From JAWHTC01 sp032586155 (GTDB lineage: Bacteria; Pseudomonadota; Alphaproteobacteria; Rhodobacterales; Rhodobacteraceae): DNA of 64,000 nt. A program made the position numbers and the translations under genes. Location: contig NZ_JAWHTC010000001.1 of NCBI RefSeq assembly GCF_032586155.1, positions 62,001 to 126,000 of the forward strand. The letters are read 5' to 3'. The notes below the pieces were generated by a model that was given only the letters and a program-made list of their open reading frames with translations, did no database searches and was not told the origin of the DNA. This document shows positions 25,525-34,645 of the stretch, in pieces (positions within the stretch are counted from its first letter, which is position 1; each line of letters opens with the position of its first letter).

Positions 25525-26453
25525 TGGCGGGCGGGGCGGCAAGCGGTGGCAGCGCCACGACCGACACTTATGCTGAAGCCAGACATTGGCTTTTGCTTCC
25601 ATCCTGGATCGTGCTGCTGGGATTGTCGCTGATCCCGGTAGGAATGATGCTGATCTATTCCTTCCTGACCAAGGAGTTCCGTGGCGGAGTGATCTGGGAG
25701 TTCAGTTTTGGCGCCTATGATCAATTCTTTTGTGACCGGGGCCTGTTCGGCGATGAGGCCTGCAAGATCGAATGGACCTATATCCTGATCTTCTGGCGGT
25801 CGATCTGGCAGGCGGGCGCGGCGACGCTCCTGAGCCTGGCGATCGGCTTTCCAACGGCGTATTACATTGCGACGCGGCCGGCTAAGGTGCGCCCGCTCTG
25901 GGTCTTTCTGATCACCATTCCCTATTGGGTGAACCTGCTGATCCGGACCGTGTCGATGAAGTTCCTGCTGCGTGACGAGGGTCCGCTGAACGGGTTCTTG
26001 ATGAATATCGGCCTGATCGACGATCCGATCCGCATCATCAACACAAATTTTGCGGTGCAGCTGGGGCTATTCTATTCCTATTTGCCGTTCATGGTGTTGC
26101 CGATCTATGCGGCGGTCGAGCGATACAATTTTGCGCTCTCCGAGGCGGCGGCGGACCTTTATGCCAGTAAATGGACCACCTTGCGGAGGGTTCTTCTGCC
26201 CGCGGTGAAGCCGGGTGTGGTGGCGGGCTGCATTCTGGTCTTCGTGCCGTCGCTGGGCTCGTTTCTGGCGCCGGATCTTCTGGGCGGGGCCAAGAACTTC
26301 ATGATCGGTTCGCTGATCGAGGAGCAGTTCAAGGGCAATGCCGGCAACTGGCCTTTCGGGGCGGCGGCCTCGATGATCCTGTTGACCCTGGTCCTGATCA
26401 TCCTGCTGATCTTTGCCCGCCAGCAGGCCAAGGCGGAAAAGGAGGCGGGATGA
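25524..26453 (+). CDS. potB: Spermidine/putrescine ABC transporter permease PotB
   Basis: The 309-residue inner-membrane permease has six hydrophobic segments, for example WIVLLGLSLIPVGMMLIYSF at the N-terminus, and the EAA cytoplasmic loop EAAADLYASKWTTLRRVLLP that docks on PotA. Between helices 1 and 2 is the periplasmic insert FFCDRGLFGDEACKIEW, where two Cys may pair. The last codon overlaps the potC start (ATGA). Confidence 0.94.
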   Translation: MAGGAASGGSATTDTYAEARHWLLLPSWIVLLGLSLIPVGMMLIYSFLTKEFRGGVIWEFSFGAYDQFFCDRGLFGDEACKIEWTYILIFWRSIWQAGAATLLSLAIGFPTAYYIATRPAKVRPLWVFLITIPYWVNLLIRTVSMKFLLRDEGPLNGFLMNIGLIDDPIRIINTNFAVQLGLFYSYLPFMVLPIYAAVERYNFALSEAAADLYASKWTTLRRVLLPAVKPGVVAGCILVFVPSLGSFLAPDLLGGAKNFMIGSLIEEQFKGNAGNWPFGAAASMILLTLVLIILLIFARQQAKAEKEAG

Positions 26454-27262
26454 TGGCCAGCAAGACCGGCGACGTCCGCAGCTACAAGGGCTTTCGGGCC
26501 ATCACCCTTTTGTGCCTGGTGATCCTCTATGCGCCGCTGGTGGTGGTCACGATCTATTCCTTCAACGCCTCGAAATCGATCACCGTGTGGGAGGGGCTGT
26601 CGCTGCAATGGTACGCGGATGTCTTCACTGGGCCGGAGAGCGGCAAGTTCAAGCTGGCAGCGCGCAACAGTTTTGTCATCGCGATCATTGCCGCGACGGT
26701 CTCGACCACGATCGCCACGCTGGCGGCCACGGCGATCATCCGGGGTGGCAGGTTCCGCCTGCGCAGGGTCAGCTTCGGGCTGATCACGCTGCCCTTGATG
26801 GTGCCCGAGATCGTGACCGCGGTTGCGACGCTGATCTTCTTTAACGCGATTGGCTTCGACCGCGGGCTGATGACCATCGTCCTGGCGCATATCGCGTTTT
26901 GCATTCCGTTTGCCTACCTGCCGATCTCGGCCCGGATGCAAGGGATCGAAGACAGCTATGAACAGGCAGCGATGGACCTTTATGCCAGCAAGCGGCAGGC
27001 CTTTACCAGGATCCTGCTGCCGCTGATGATGCCCGGCATTATCTCGGGCTTTCTGCTGGCTTTCATTGTCAGCCTGGATGACTTCATCATTACCAATTTC
27101 GTCAAGGGGGCCGGTGTCGAAACCCTGCCTACGGCGATTTTCGGGTCGGTCAAGCAGGGGATCAAACCGAACATCATGGCCATATCGACCATGTTGCTGG
27201 CCGTGTCCGTGTTGATGGTCACGATCAGCTATTTTGTCAGCAAGTCTGACAACACCAAGTAA
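26450..27262 (+). CDS. potC: Spermidine/putrescine ABC transporter permease PotC
   Basis: This is the second permease subunit, 270 residues from ATG 26450, which overlaps the potB stop; a second ATG at 26453 is equally possible. Six membrane segments are visible (ITLLCLVILYAPLVVVTIY first), with the EAA loop EQAAMDLYASKRQAFTRILLP and the conserved end FIVSLDDFIITNFVKG. The frame is open far upstream but overlaps potB there and has no permease character. It is followed after 20 bases by potD. Confidence 0.94.
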   Translation: MMASKTGDVRSYKGFRAITLLCLVILYAPLVVVTIYSFNASKSITVWEGLSLQWYADVFTGPESGKFKLAARNSFVIAIIAATVSTTIATLAATAIIRGGRFRLRRVSFGLITLPLMVPEIVTAVATLIFFNAIGFDRGLMTIVLAHIAFCIPFAYLPISARMQGIEDSYEQAAMDLYASKRQAFTRILLPLMMPGIISGFLLAFIVSLDDFIITNFVKGAGVETLPTAIFGSVKQGIKPNIMAISTMLLAVSVLMVTISYFVSKSDNTK

Positions 27263-27282
27263 TCAACAGTGGAGAGGAAACG

Positions 27283-28320
27283 ATGAAAACACTTCTGAAA
27301 TCGGGCGTTGCTGCCCTTGCCCTGAGCTTGGGCGCCAATGCCGCCGCCGCGGAGGGCAAACTGGTGATTTATCACTGGTTCGAATACATGCCGCAGGAGC
27401 TTTTGGACAAGTTCACCGCCGAGACCGGGATCGAGGTGACGATGGACACCTATGACAGCAACGAGGCGATGCTGGCCTCGCTCAAGGCCGGGGCGCTGGG
27501 CACCTATGACGTGGCGGTGCCGGGCGATTACATGGTCGAGATCATGGCCGGTGAGGGCATGCTGGACACGATCGCCGACGGTGAGTTGGCCAACAAGGGC
27601 AACATCGCGCCGGAATGGGCCGACCCGTCCTTCGACCCGGGCCGCACGCATTCGATCCCGTACCAGTGGGGTTCGACCTCGTTCATGGTGGATACGGCCG
27701 TCTATGGGGGCGATATCGACACCACGGACATCCTGTTCAATCCACCGGCGGAACTCAGCGGCAAGATCAACATGCTCGACAGTCAGGGCGAGGTTATGGC
27801 GATGGCCGCGCTGCATGTGGGTATGGAGCAATGCTCGACTGACCGCGAAAAGCTGAAAGCGCTGAACGCGATGATGATAGATGCCAAGTCGCACTGGGCC
27901 TCCTTCAACAGCGACACCGCCAAGGAGGTTCTGGTTTCGGGTGACGCCGCAGTGGGTCAGATCTATGACGGGTTCGGCGCCAAGGCGCGGGCCGAGAAGG
28001 CAACGTTGAAATATGCCTTCCCGACCCAGGGCTATGTGGTGTGGATGGATAACGTGGTGCTTCTGAAGGATGCACCGAACCGCGACAGTGCCATCAAGTT
28101 CATGGATTTCCTATTGAAACCGGAAAACATTGCCGCCGTGTCGAACTATGCCCGCTATGGCGCCGGTGTCACCGGGGTTGGGCCGCACCTTGATCCCGAA
28201 CTGGCAACCCTGCCGGAATCGAATCCGCCAGCCAGCGCCGGTGACGGCGTGTTCATCCAAGTCTGCGACGAAGCCACCCAGGCCGTCTATGACCAGATCT
28301 GGACCAACGTGAAGAAGTAA
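27283..28320 (+). CDS. potD: Polyamine ABC transporter periplasmic binding protein
   Basis: The 345-residue exported protein has a signal peptide (MKTLLKSGVAALALSLGANAAAA) and a PotD/PotF fold: LVIYHWFEYMPQELLDKFTAETG, then TYDSNEAMLASLKAG, PYQWGSTSFMVDTAVYG and DSQGEVMAMAALHVGM. It binds putrescine or spermidine for PotABC. It is last in the operon, and a strong intrinsic terminator follows 26 bases after the stop. Ligand preference between putrescine and spermidine cannot be assigned. Confidence 0.93.
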   Translation: MKTLLKSGVAALALSLGANAAAAEGKLVIYHWFEYMPQELLDKFTAETGIEVTMDTYDSNEAMLASLKAGALGTYDVAVPGDYMVEIMAGEGMLDTIADGELANKGNIAPEWADPSFDPGRTHSIPYQWGSTSFMVDTAVYGGDIDTTDILFNPPAELSGKINMLDSQGEVMAMAALHVGMEQCSTDREKLKALNAMMIDAKSHWASFNSDTAKEVLVSGDAAVGQIYDGFGAKARAEKATLKYAFPTQGYVVWMDNVVLLKDAPNRDSAIKFMDFLLKPENIAAVSNYARYGAGVTGVGPHLDPELATLPESNPPASAGDGVFIQVCDEATQAVYDQIWTNVKK

Positions 28321-28622
28321 CGCCTGGTCCTTTTCGAGAATTTCGCCCCGGACGGTTCCCGCTGTCCGGGGTTTTGCGTTTTGGGGACAGCTTCGCTTGG
28401 CCCGTGTCAGGATGTGTTGACGCTGGCTTGTAGTCCGAAACGAACCTGCCGGCCCAACTTGACCTTCCCAAATGCCCACGGCGGAAAATCGCCGGACTGT
28501 GCCGTGTTTGGCGCCCATGTAATGCACCGTGATGCGGTTGATGTTGGTTTTCCCCGTGTCTTGGGGTAGTTTGCCTGCCAAGAAGGCCGAAAAACGGTCA
28601 CACACAAAAATGAGCAGGCAGA
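28321..28622. other. Intergenic region between potD and tolQ
   Basis: These 302 bases hold the potD terminator (28346-28375). The remaining 250 bases or so contain no convincing gene and must contain the tolQ promoter. No clear -35/-10 pair was identified by eye. tolQ itself has only a weak ribosome-binding sequence (AGGCAG). Confidence 0.5.
28346..28375 (+). terminator. Intrinsic terminator of the potABCD operon
   Basis: CCCCGGAC (28346-28353) and GTCCGGGG (28364-28371) form a perfect eight-base GC-rich stem with a ten-base loop, followed directly by TTTT. It starts 26 bases after the potD stop. Confidence 0.88.
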
Positions 28623-29318
28623 ATGGAAGCAGAAACCCTTGCCCTGGCGCAGGAGATTGATTTCTCCTTGTGGGCCCTTTTCGCGCGCGCCACGCTGACC
28701 GTCAAACTGGTGATGATCCTGTTGATCGTCGCGAGTTTCTGGTCCTGGTCGATCATCATTCAGAAAATCATCAACTACCGCAAGGCCCGGGTCGAGGCGG
28801 ACAAGTTCGACCGGGCCTTCTGGTCAGGAGAGCCGCTCGATGGGTTGTTCGAACAGATCGGCACCGACCCGAGCGGCCAGTCCGAGAAAGTCTTTGCTGC
28901 CGGCATGATCGAGTGGCGACGCTCGCACAAGCCCACGGGCGAGATGATCATGGGCGCGCAGGCGCGGATTGACCGCAGCATGGATGTGGCCATCGCCAAG
29001 GAGGCTGAGGTCTTGCAGAAGGGTCTGCCGATCCTGGCCACCGTGGGGTCGACCGCGCCGTTTGTGGGGCTGTTTGGCACCGTTGTGGGCATCATGAACG
29101 CGTTCATCGAGATCGCCCAGCAGCAGCAAACCAACCTGGCAGTGGTTGCCCCCGGTATTGCCGAGGCGCTTTTGGCGACGGGCCTTGGCCTGCTGGCGGC
29201 GATCCCTGCGGTGGTGTTCTACAATAAACTGAGCGCCGACAGCGACCGGATCATTGCCAGCTACGAGGCCTTTGCCGACGAGTTTGCCACCATTCTCAGC
29301 CGCCAGTTGGACGCCTGA
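28623..29318 (+). CDS. tolQ: Tol-Pal system proton channel subunit TolQ
   Basis: The 231-residue inner-membrane protein of the TolQ/ExbB/MotA family has three membrane segments (VKLVMILLIVASFWSWSIII, then ATVGSTAPFVGLFGTVVGIM and LLATGLGLLAAIPAVVFYN). The channel Thr/Gly residues sit in helices 2 and 3. With TolR it converts proton flow into force on TolA during outer-membrane constriction. The gene order tolQ-tolR-tolA-tolB follows, which favours TolQ over ExbB. ybgC, often found directly upstream, is absent here. Confidence 0.95.
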   Translation: MEAETLALAQEIDFSLWALFARATLTVKLVMILLIVASFWSWSIIIQKIINYRKARVEADKFDRAFWSGEPLDGLFEQIGTDPSGQSEKVFAAGMIEWRRSHKPTGEMIMGAQARIDRSMDVAIAKEAEVLQKGLPILATVGSTAPFVGLFGTVVGIMNAFIEIAQQQQTNLAVVAPGIAEALLATGLGLLAAIPAVVFYNKLSADSDRIIASYEAFADEFATILSRQLDA

Positions 29319-29321
29319 GCC

Positions 29322-29798
29322 ATGGGAGCAGGTGTTGTAAAATCCACCCATGACGGGGGGTCGAGGCGTCGGCGCAGGGGCGGCCGCGCCCAGCCGATGA
29401 GCGAGATCAATGTCACGCCCTTTGTCGACGTGATGCTGGTGCTATTGATCATCTTCATGGTCGCCGCGCCGCTGATGACGGTGGGCGTTCCGGTAGAATT
29501 GCCGAAAACGGCGGCCAATGCGCTGCCCGCCGAGGCCGAGGAGCCGCTGACAGTGACGGTTACTGCGGATGGCAAGGTGCTGGTGCAAACCAGCGAAGTG
29601 CCGCGCGAGGAACTATTGGGCAAGCTGCGCGCGATTGCCGCCGAGCGGGCCAGTGACCGGGTGTTCCTGCGCGCCGATGGGGCCGTGCCTTACGCCGAGG
29701 TCGTGCAGGTGATGGGGGCGCTTAACCGCGGCGGGTTCTCAAATATCGGGCTGGTCACCGAGGGTGGCGGTCCGAAGCTGGACGAGACGCAGAACTAA
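29322..29798 (+). CDS. tolR: Tol-Pal system protein TolR
   Basis: The 158-residue protein has a basic N-terminal tail, one membrane helix with the essential proton-binding Asp (INVTPFVDVMLVLLIIFMV) and a periplasmic ExbD/TolR domain ending near NRGGFSNIGLVTEGG. It begins three bases after the tolQ stop and works with it as the force generator. Upstream of the helix is an Arg-rich stretch (SRRRRRGGRAQPMSEI). ATG 29322 and ATG 29397 (MSEINV) are both possible starts; the first is closer to tolQ. Confidence 0.94.
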   Translation: MGAGVVKSTHDGGSRRRRRGGRAQPMSEINVTPFVDVMLVLLIIFMVAAPLMTVGVPVELPKTAANALPAEAEEPLTVTVTADGKVLVQTSEVPREELLGKLRAIAAERASDRVFLRADGAVPYAEVVQVMGALNRGGFSNIGLVTEGGGPKLDETQN

Positions 29799-29804
29799 GC
29801 GATC

Positions 29805-30896
29805 ATGAACACGGGTCAGATCATATCAGGTGTTGGGCATCTGGGGCTGATTGGCTGGATGCTGTTCGGTGGCAATTTTGCCAGCGAGCCGTTGCCGTTT
29901 GATGTGACCGATGTCGAGGTGATCAGTTCGGCCGAGTTCGAGGCGATGCTGGCCGGGCAGAACGTGCCCGAGACGGTGACCGAGGTGGCGATGCCTGCCC
30001 CGCCCGTGCCGGATGCGCCGCCGACGCCTGATCTGAACTCAACACCGGACAATCCGCCGGAACAGGCCGAGCCGGAGGTGGCCGAAACGTCGCCCCCTGA
30101 CGCGCCGCCAGACCCGGTAACACCCGCGCCCGAACCGGCAGACATTGCCGATCAGCCACCCGAGATCGCTCCGCCACCACAAGACGACGTTGCCGTTTTG
30201 GTGCCGCAGCAAAGCCCGAGGCCGCAGTCCCGGCCGGTTGAACGGTTGGCGCCGACACCGGTGGCGCGCCCGCCCGAACCCGAGATCGCCCCGGATCCGG
30301 TGGTGCGGGAAGAAACAAGTGATGAGCCGGCGGAAGAAACCCGGCCGGATGACGAAGCCACGGCCCCGCCCGAGGCCCAGACAGATCCGCAGCCTGAAGC
30401 GAATGACGAGGTGACCGCAGCGCCAACACGGTCCGTGCGACCCCAACTGCGTCCGCGTCGTCCGGCAGCGGAGCCGAGCGAGGACACGTCCAATGCAGTG
30501 AATGCGGCATTGGCCGCGCTTCAGAACGAGGACGCCCAGGGCGGGGAGCCGACCAATGCGCAGGCCGGCGCGGGCAGCGATCCGTTGACACAAGGCGAAC
30601 GTGATGGGCTGATTGTCGCCATCAAGCAATGTTGGAATGTCGACCCTTACGCGGCATCTGGTAAGGTGACGGTTGTGGTCAAGGCCGAGTTGGACCGCGA
30701 GGGCAAGATTGCCGGGACGCCGAAATTCATCAGCGCCAGCGGCGGAGATCAGACCGCGACGAATGTGGCGTTTCGCAATGCGCGCTCGGCGCTGATTGAA
30801 TGTGGCAGGCGGGGATTTGACCTGCCCGAGGAGAAGTACGAGCAATGGCGCGAGATCGAGATTACCTTCAATCCGGAAAAAATGAGGCTGGAATGA
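29805..30896 (+). CDS. tolA: TolA-like periplasm-spanning protein
   Basis: The 363-residue protein has one N-terminal membrane helix (IISGVGHLGLIGWMLFGG) and a long low-complexity region (about residues 60-240) rich in Pro, Glu, Asp and Ala instead of the Lys/Ala helix of enterobacterial TolA. It ends in a TolA/TonB-like domain (GLIVAIKQCWNVDPYA through VAFRNARSALIECGRRGFDL) with two Cys that may pair. The extended acidic Pro-rich spacer is usual in Rhodobacterales. Its stop overlaps the tolB start (ATGA). Confidence 0.88.
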   Translation: MNTGQIISGVGHLGLIGWMLFGGNFASEPLPFDVTDVEVISSAEFEAMLAGQNVPETVTEVAMPAPPVPDAPPTPDLNSTPDNPPEQAEPEVAETSPPDAPPDPVTPAPEPADIADQPPEIAPPPQDDVAVLVPQQSPRPQSRPVERLAPTPVARPPEPEIAPDPVVREETSDEPAEETRPDDEATAPPEAQTDPQPEANDEVTAAPTRSVRPQLRPRRPAAEPSEDTSNAVNAALAALQNEDAQGGEPTNAQAGAGSDPLTQGERDGLIVAIKQCWNVDPYAASGKVTVVVKAELDREGKIAGTPKFISASGGDQTATNVAFRNARSALIECGRRGFDLPEEKYEQWREIEITFNPEKMRLE

Positions 30897-32215
30897 TCAT
30901 CAGGTGGGTATGTGCTGGGTTGGCTCTGTTTGCGGTGTGGTGTGTGCCACCCTATGCAGAGGCCGAACCGTTGCGGATCGAGATTACCGAAGGGGTGCAG
31001 GAGCCGATGCCCTATGCGGTGCCGGATTTCGTGGCGGAAAACGGTGCCGCGGCACAGGTGGCCCAGGACATTGCCCGGGTGATTGCCGATGATCTTGGCG
31101 GTACCGGCCTGTTCCGCGAAATCGGCAAGGCCGCCTATATCAGCCAGATCACCAGCTTCTCGTCGCCGGTGCAATTTGCGGATTGGAAGGCGATCAATGC
31201 GCGCGCGCTGATCACAGGTGCGGTGAGCGTGAACGGCAACAACGTGACGGTCAAGTTCCGGGTCTGGGATGTGTTTGCCGACGAAGAGCTTGGCAACGGA
31301 CTGCAATTTTCCGGAACGATTGATGGGTGGCGACGGATGGGGCACAAGGTGGCCGACGCGGTGTATTCACGTATCACCGGCGAGGGCGGCTATTTCGACA
31401 GCCGGGTGGTGTTCGTTTCCGAAACCGGGCCAAAGAACGACCGCAAAAAACGGTTGGCCATCATGGATTATGACGGGGCCAATGTGCAGTACCTGACCGA
31501 TAGTCGCTCGATTGTGTTGAACCCACGTTTCTCGCCCACCGGGGACCGGGTACTTTACACCAGTTTCGAGACGGGATTCCCGCGAATTTACTTGCTGGAC
31601 GTGGCAAGTGTGGGACGCCGGGTGCTGCAGAGTCGGGAAGGGACGATGAGCTTCGGTTCGCGATTCAGCCCGAGCGGTGACAAAGTGGTGTTCTCGCTCG
31701 AAGCCGGGGGCAATACCGATTTGTACGAGATCGGCGTGTCGGGTGGAGGTGAGCGGCGGTTGACCTCGGCGCCGTCGATCGAGACCTCTCCCAGTTTTTC
31801 ACCGGATGGCAGCCGGATCGTGTTTGAAAGTGACCGATCCGGGTCGCGGCAGCTCTATGTCATGCCCGCGAGTGGGGGAGAGGCGCAGCGGATCAGCTTT
31901 GGCCCCGGGAATTACGGCACTCCGGTGTGGTCACCGAGGGGAGATCTGATTGCGTTTACCAAGCAGCACAAGGGCCGGTTTCATATTGGCGTGATGCGTG
32001 TCGACGGGCAGGGTGAGCGGTTGTTGACGGCATCCTTCCTTGAGGAAGGGCCGACCTGGAGCCCGAATGGGCGGGTGATCATGTTCACCCGCGAAACCCA
32101 GGGCGCGCAGGGTAGCGCAAGCCTTTACATGGTCGATATCACCGGCCGTTCGCTGAAGAAGGTGCGCACGCCGGGCGGCGCATCGGACCCGAGCTGGTCA
32201 CCGTTGCAGAAGTGA
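30893..32215 (+). CDS. tolB: Tol-Pal system beta-propeller protein TolB
   Basis: The 440-residue periplasmic protein has a signal peptide (MIIRWVCAGLALFAVWCVPPYAEA), an N-terminal alpha/beta domain (ADDLGGTGLFREIGKAAYI) and a six-bladed propeller in which the blade motif recurs: FSPTGDRVLYTS, FSPSGDKVVFSL, FSPDGSRIVFES, WSPRGDLIAFTK, WSPNGRVIMFTR. It shuttles between Pal and the TolQRA complex. The ATG overlaps the tolA stop. pal would normally come next and is not there. Confidence 0.96.
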   Translation: MIIRWVCAGLALFAVWCVPPYAEAEPLRIEITEGVQEPMPYAVPDFVAENGAAAQVAQDIARVIADDLGGTGLFREIGKAAYISQITSFSSPVQFADWKAINARALITGAVSVNGNNVTVKFRVWDVFADEELGNGLQFSGTIDGWRRMGHKVADAVYSRITGEGGYFDSRVVFVSETGPKNDRKKRLAIMDYDGANVQYLTDSRSIVLNPRFSPTGDRVLYTSFETGFPRIYLLDVASVGRRVLQSREGTMSFGSRFSPSGDKVVFSLEAGGNTDLYEIGVSGGGERRLTSAPSIETSPSFSPDGSRIVFESDRSGSRQLYVMPASGGEAQRISFGPGNYGTPVWSPRGDLIAFTKQHKGRFHIGVMRVDGQGERLLTASFLEEGPTWSPNGRVIMFTRETQGAQGSASLYMVDITGRSLKKVRTPGGASDPSWSPLQK

Positions 32216-32334
32216 GAGACGGGCAACGCGCCGTCGGTCCGTGGGCTTCGGAAAAACACCTGTGGAGCGGGTAAAATGGGACAAATCGTCGAAACGACAC
32301 TATCGTTCCAGTTCAATGACCCAAGGAGTGCCCG

Positions 32335-32778
32335 ATGATACAGCGTTTGTTTCTTGCATGTGCCCTAGTTGCGGTTAGCACTGCGGCTGGAGCTTCTTGT
32401 GACGGCCCCGAGGTCAAACCCTCTGCTGCTGCATGGCAAGTTGAAGAAACCGACGATGGGTGGATTGCCCGATCGGAAGCTTATCCCGGGTTGGACGTAC
32501 CGCTTCACATGGCATCTCCCAGTGTTCCGGAGCTTTACGAATTCGTCACACTGCCGCGCTATCAACACCGTATCGGCCTCCTGCAGTACTTTGCCGGAGA
32601 GCCGGGAACTTCGCATTTGGTCACATTGATCCACAACGCGATTCTGGACCTGGAGGCGGGTCGCGTAATCGGTGACGCGCCCTTCAGCGAAGATTGTGTT
32701 CCCACTGAATGGTCTTGGTCTGATGGCGAAGTCAGCGTCCAGTCATCCTATGGACATGAGGTCTTCGATTTGCGCTAG
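32335..32778 (+). CDS. Exported protein of unknown function in the usual pal position
   Basis: The 147-residue protein has a clear signal peptide (MIQRLFLACALVAVSTAAGA) and a mature part with Cys residues near both ends (SCDGPEV and EDCVPTEW), which may form a disulfide. No lipobox and no OmpA-like peptidoglycan-binding motif are present, so it is not Pal. AAGGAG precedes the ATG. Codon use seems less GC-biased than in tolB. It starts 119 bases after tolB and probably has its own promoter. I do not recognise the family. Confidence 0.65.
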   Translation: MIQRLFLACALVAVSTAAGASCDGPEVKPSAAAWQVEETDDGWIARSEAYPGLDVPLHMASPSVPELYEFVTLPRYQHRIGLLQYFAGEPGTSHLVTLIHNAILDLEAGRVIGDAPFSEDCVPTEWSWSDGEVSVQSSYGHEVFDLR

Positions 32779-32832
32779 GTTGGCCTTGGCCGTGCGCAGG
32801 TCTGACTGTATATCCGGCGCGCCATGCGGACG

Positions 32833-34530
32833 TTACGCAACCCATTCAGACACCGGCGCGGCTGCATCGCTAAGCGATTGCGAGTGAATGTCGACCAGCG
32901 TTGGGCCGTCATGAGCGATCGCCTTGGCCAGCACGGTGCGAAGGTCGTCGGGGTCGCGGACGGTCCAGCTTTTGACGCCGAAAGCCGAGGCGACAGCGGC
33001 ATGATCGGTGCGGTTGAAATCGACGTTGTAGTAACGTTCGTCAAAGCCCGCTTTTTGCCCGGCCTTGATCCAGGAAAAGGTCGAGTTTGAGAACACGATG
33101 CAGGTGATCGGCATGTGGTGGCGGACCATGGTTTCGAACTCGCCACAGGCGAAGCCGAAGCTGCCGTCGCCCATTACGGCAAGAGTTTTCACATCGGGGC
33201 GGCCGATATGGGCCCCCATGGCGGCGCCGATGGAATAGCCCAAGGCGCCGTGGGCGCGGTTGGTGATGAAATGGCGGCCATCGCGCGGCCAGCGGTAATA
33301 GCCTGAGAAATAGGGACAAGGGGTGCCCGGGTCAGCAACCACCACAGCATCGTCATCGAGCACTTTCATCAGCTCGGCCATCACCCGTTCGGGGCGGATC
33401 GGGGTGTCGCGGGAACTGGATAGAGCGCTAAATTGTTGTGCTTTGGCCGCCCAGGCGGCGGTGGCACGGGCCGCCCCGTTCTGCGGGGCGCATTGGCGGG
33501 TTTCAAGAGCATCGGCCAAGGCCTCGAGCGCGAGGCGGGCATCGGCGTTGATCGATACGGCGGTGTCGTAATTGGTGCCGGGCACGTTTGGATCACTGTC
33601 GATATGGAGGATGGTTGTGCCCTTGGCGGGCGAGGACCAGCGTTCGGTGGTGACGGACCCGGCTCGACAGCCAATAAAAAGAACGACATCAGCTGCATCA
33701 ACCTCGGCCCGTGTCGCCGGGATGCCGCCGTTTGATCCGACCACGCCCAAGGCCAGCGGGTCGGTTTCGGCGATGCTGCCCTGGCCCGAGACCGTGGTGG
33801 CCACAGGCATATCAAGCGCGCGGGCGACGCGGGCCAGCGCCGCTTCAGCGCCCGATATCACGGGACCTCCACCGCAGATGGCGATTGCGTTTTTCGCGTT
33901 CGCAAGGATGGTGGCGGCCTCTTCGATGGCCTGTGCATCCGGGGACTGACGTTCTGCCGGGAAATGGGTGTGGGCGGCGTTGGCGTGAATCTCGTCACTT
34001 TCGACCGGGGCTTTTTGGGTGTCAAACGGCAGGCACAGGTGGACGGCGCCGGGGGTGCCGGTTGTCATCTGCCTGAAGGCCTCGCGCACCACGGACGGCA
34101 GTTGCGAAGCGTCGTCGAGCGAGGCGTTCCACTTGGTCAGAGGTTTGAACAGCGCCGGTTGGTCCAATTCGGTCAAGGGGTATTTGCCGCGCGAGGTGGT
34201 GGCCACGTCCGAAGTGATCGCCAGGATCGGGATCGAACTCTCGCTGGCCTCGACCACGCCGGGCAGAATGTAGGTGGCACCGCCGCCCGAGGGCCCTTCG
34301 CAAACACCGGGGCGACCGGTCACGCGGGCATAGCCGTCGGCCATATAGGCGGCGTGGCGTTCATCGCGGGTCAGGAAATGGGTGATGCCATGATCGAGCG
34401 TTGCCATCGCGTCGTAAAACGGCAGGGTGGTGTCACCGCAGAGGCCAAAGATGTGGCGCACGCCGTAGGCTTCGAGCATGCGAACAAGGGCTTCGCCGCC
34501 AGTGAGTTGGTTGGTTTTCGCCTCGGACAT
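32833..34530 (-). CDS. Thiamine-diphosphate-dependent enzyme, acetolactate-synthase-like
   Basis: The 565-residue three-domain ThDP enzyme has the catalytic Glu at residue 57 (RDERHAAYMADGYARVTG), a central domain (AICGGGPVISGAEAAL, then IGCRAGSVTTERW) and the diphosphate/Mg motif GDGSFGFACGEFETMVRHHM ending ITCIVFSNSTFSW. It could decarboxylate or ligate a 2-oxoacid. It lacks a regulatory-subunit gene beside it, which argues against biosynthetic IlvB. ATG 34530 starts the domain; upstream codons in the same frame overlap the GntR gene. It is divergent from a GntR regulator whose likely operator lies between them. The substrate is not identifiable; a sulfo- or hydroxy-oxoacid role is possible. 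Confidence 0.85.
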   Translation of the reverse strand: MSEAKTNQLTGGEALVRMLEAYGVRHIFGLCGDTTLPFYDAMATLDHGITHFLTRDERHAAYMADGYARVTGRPGVCEGPSGGGATYILPGVVEASESSIPILAITSDVATTSRGKYPLTELDQPALFKPLTKWNASLDDASQLPSVVREAFRQMTTGTPGAVHLCLPFDTQKAPVESDEIHANAAHTHFPAERQSPDAQAIEEAATILANAKNAIAICGGGPVISGAEAALARVARALDMPVATTVSGQGSIAETDPLALGVVGSNGGIPATRAEVDAADVVLFIGCRAGSVTTERWSSPAKGTTILHIDSDPNVPGTNYDTAVSINADARLALEALADALETRQCAPQNGAARATAAWAAKAQQFSALSSSRDTPIRPERVMAELMKVLDDDAVVVADPGTPCPYFSGYYRWPRDGRHFITNRAHGALGYSIGAAMGAHIGRPDVKTLAVMGDGSFGFACGEFETMVRHHMPITCIVFSNSTFSWIKAGQKAGFDERYYNVDFNRTDHAAVASAFGVKSWTVRDPDDLRTVLAKAIAHDGPTLVDIHSQSLSDAAAPVSEWVA

Positions 34531-34569
34531 GGTGCTTCCCCGTATCGAATCTGATCGTTGTATTTTTAC

Positions 34570-34579
34570 CTGTATACAG
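34570..34579. promoter_or_regulatory. Palindromic operator candidate for the GntR regulator
   Basis: CTGTATACAG is a perfect ten-base palindrome in the 115-base region between the ThDP enzyme and gntR-type gene. FCD-type GntR proteins often bind GTATAC-centred sites, so autoregulation and control of both arms is a reasonable reading. Confidence 0.5.
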
Positions 34580-34645
34580 CTTTGCATATTGATTTCAAGT
34601 TCTGAACATGGCAGGGATCGGGACAGGCGAACGAAGGTATGTGAC

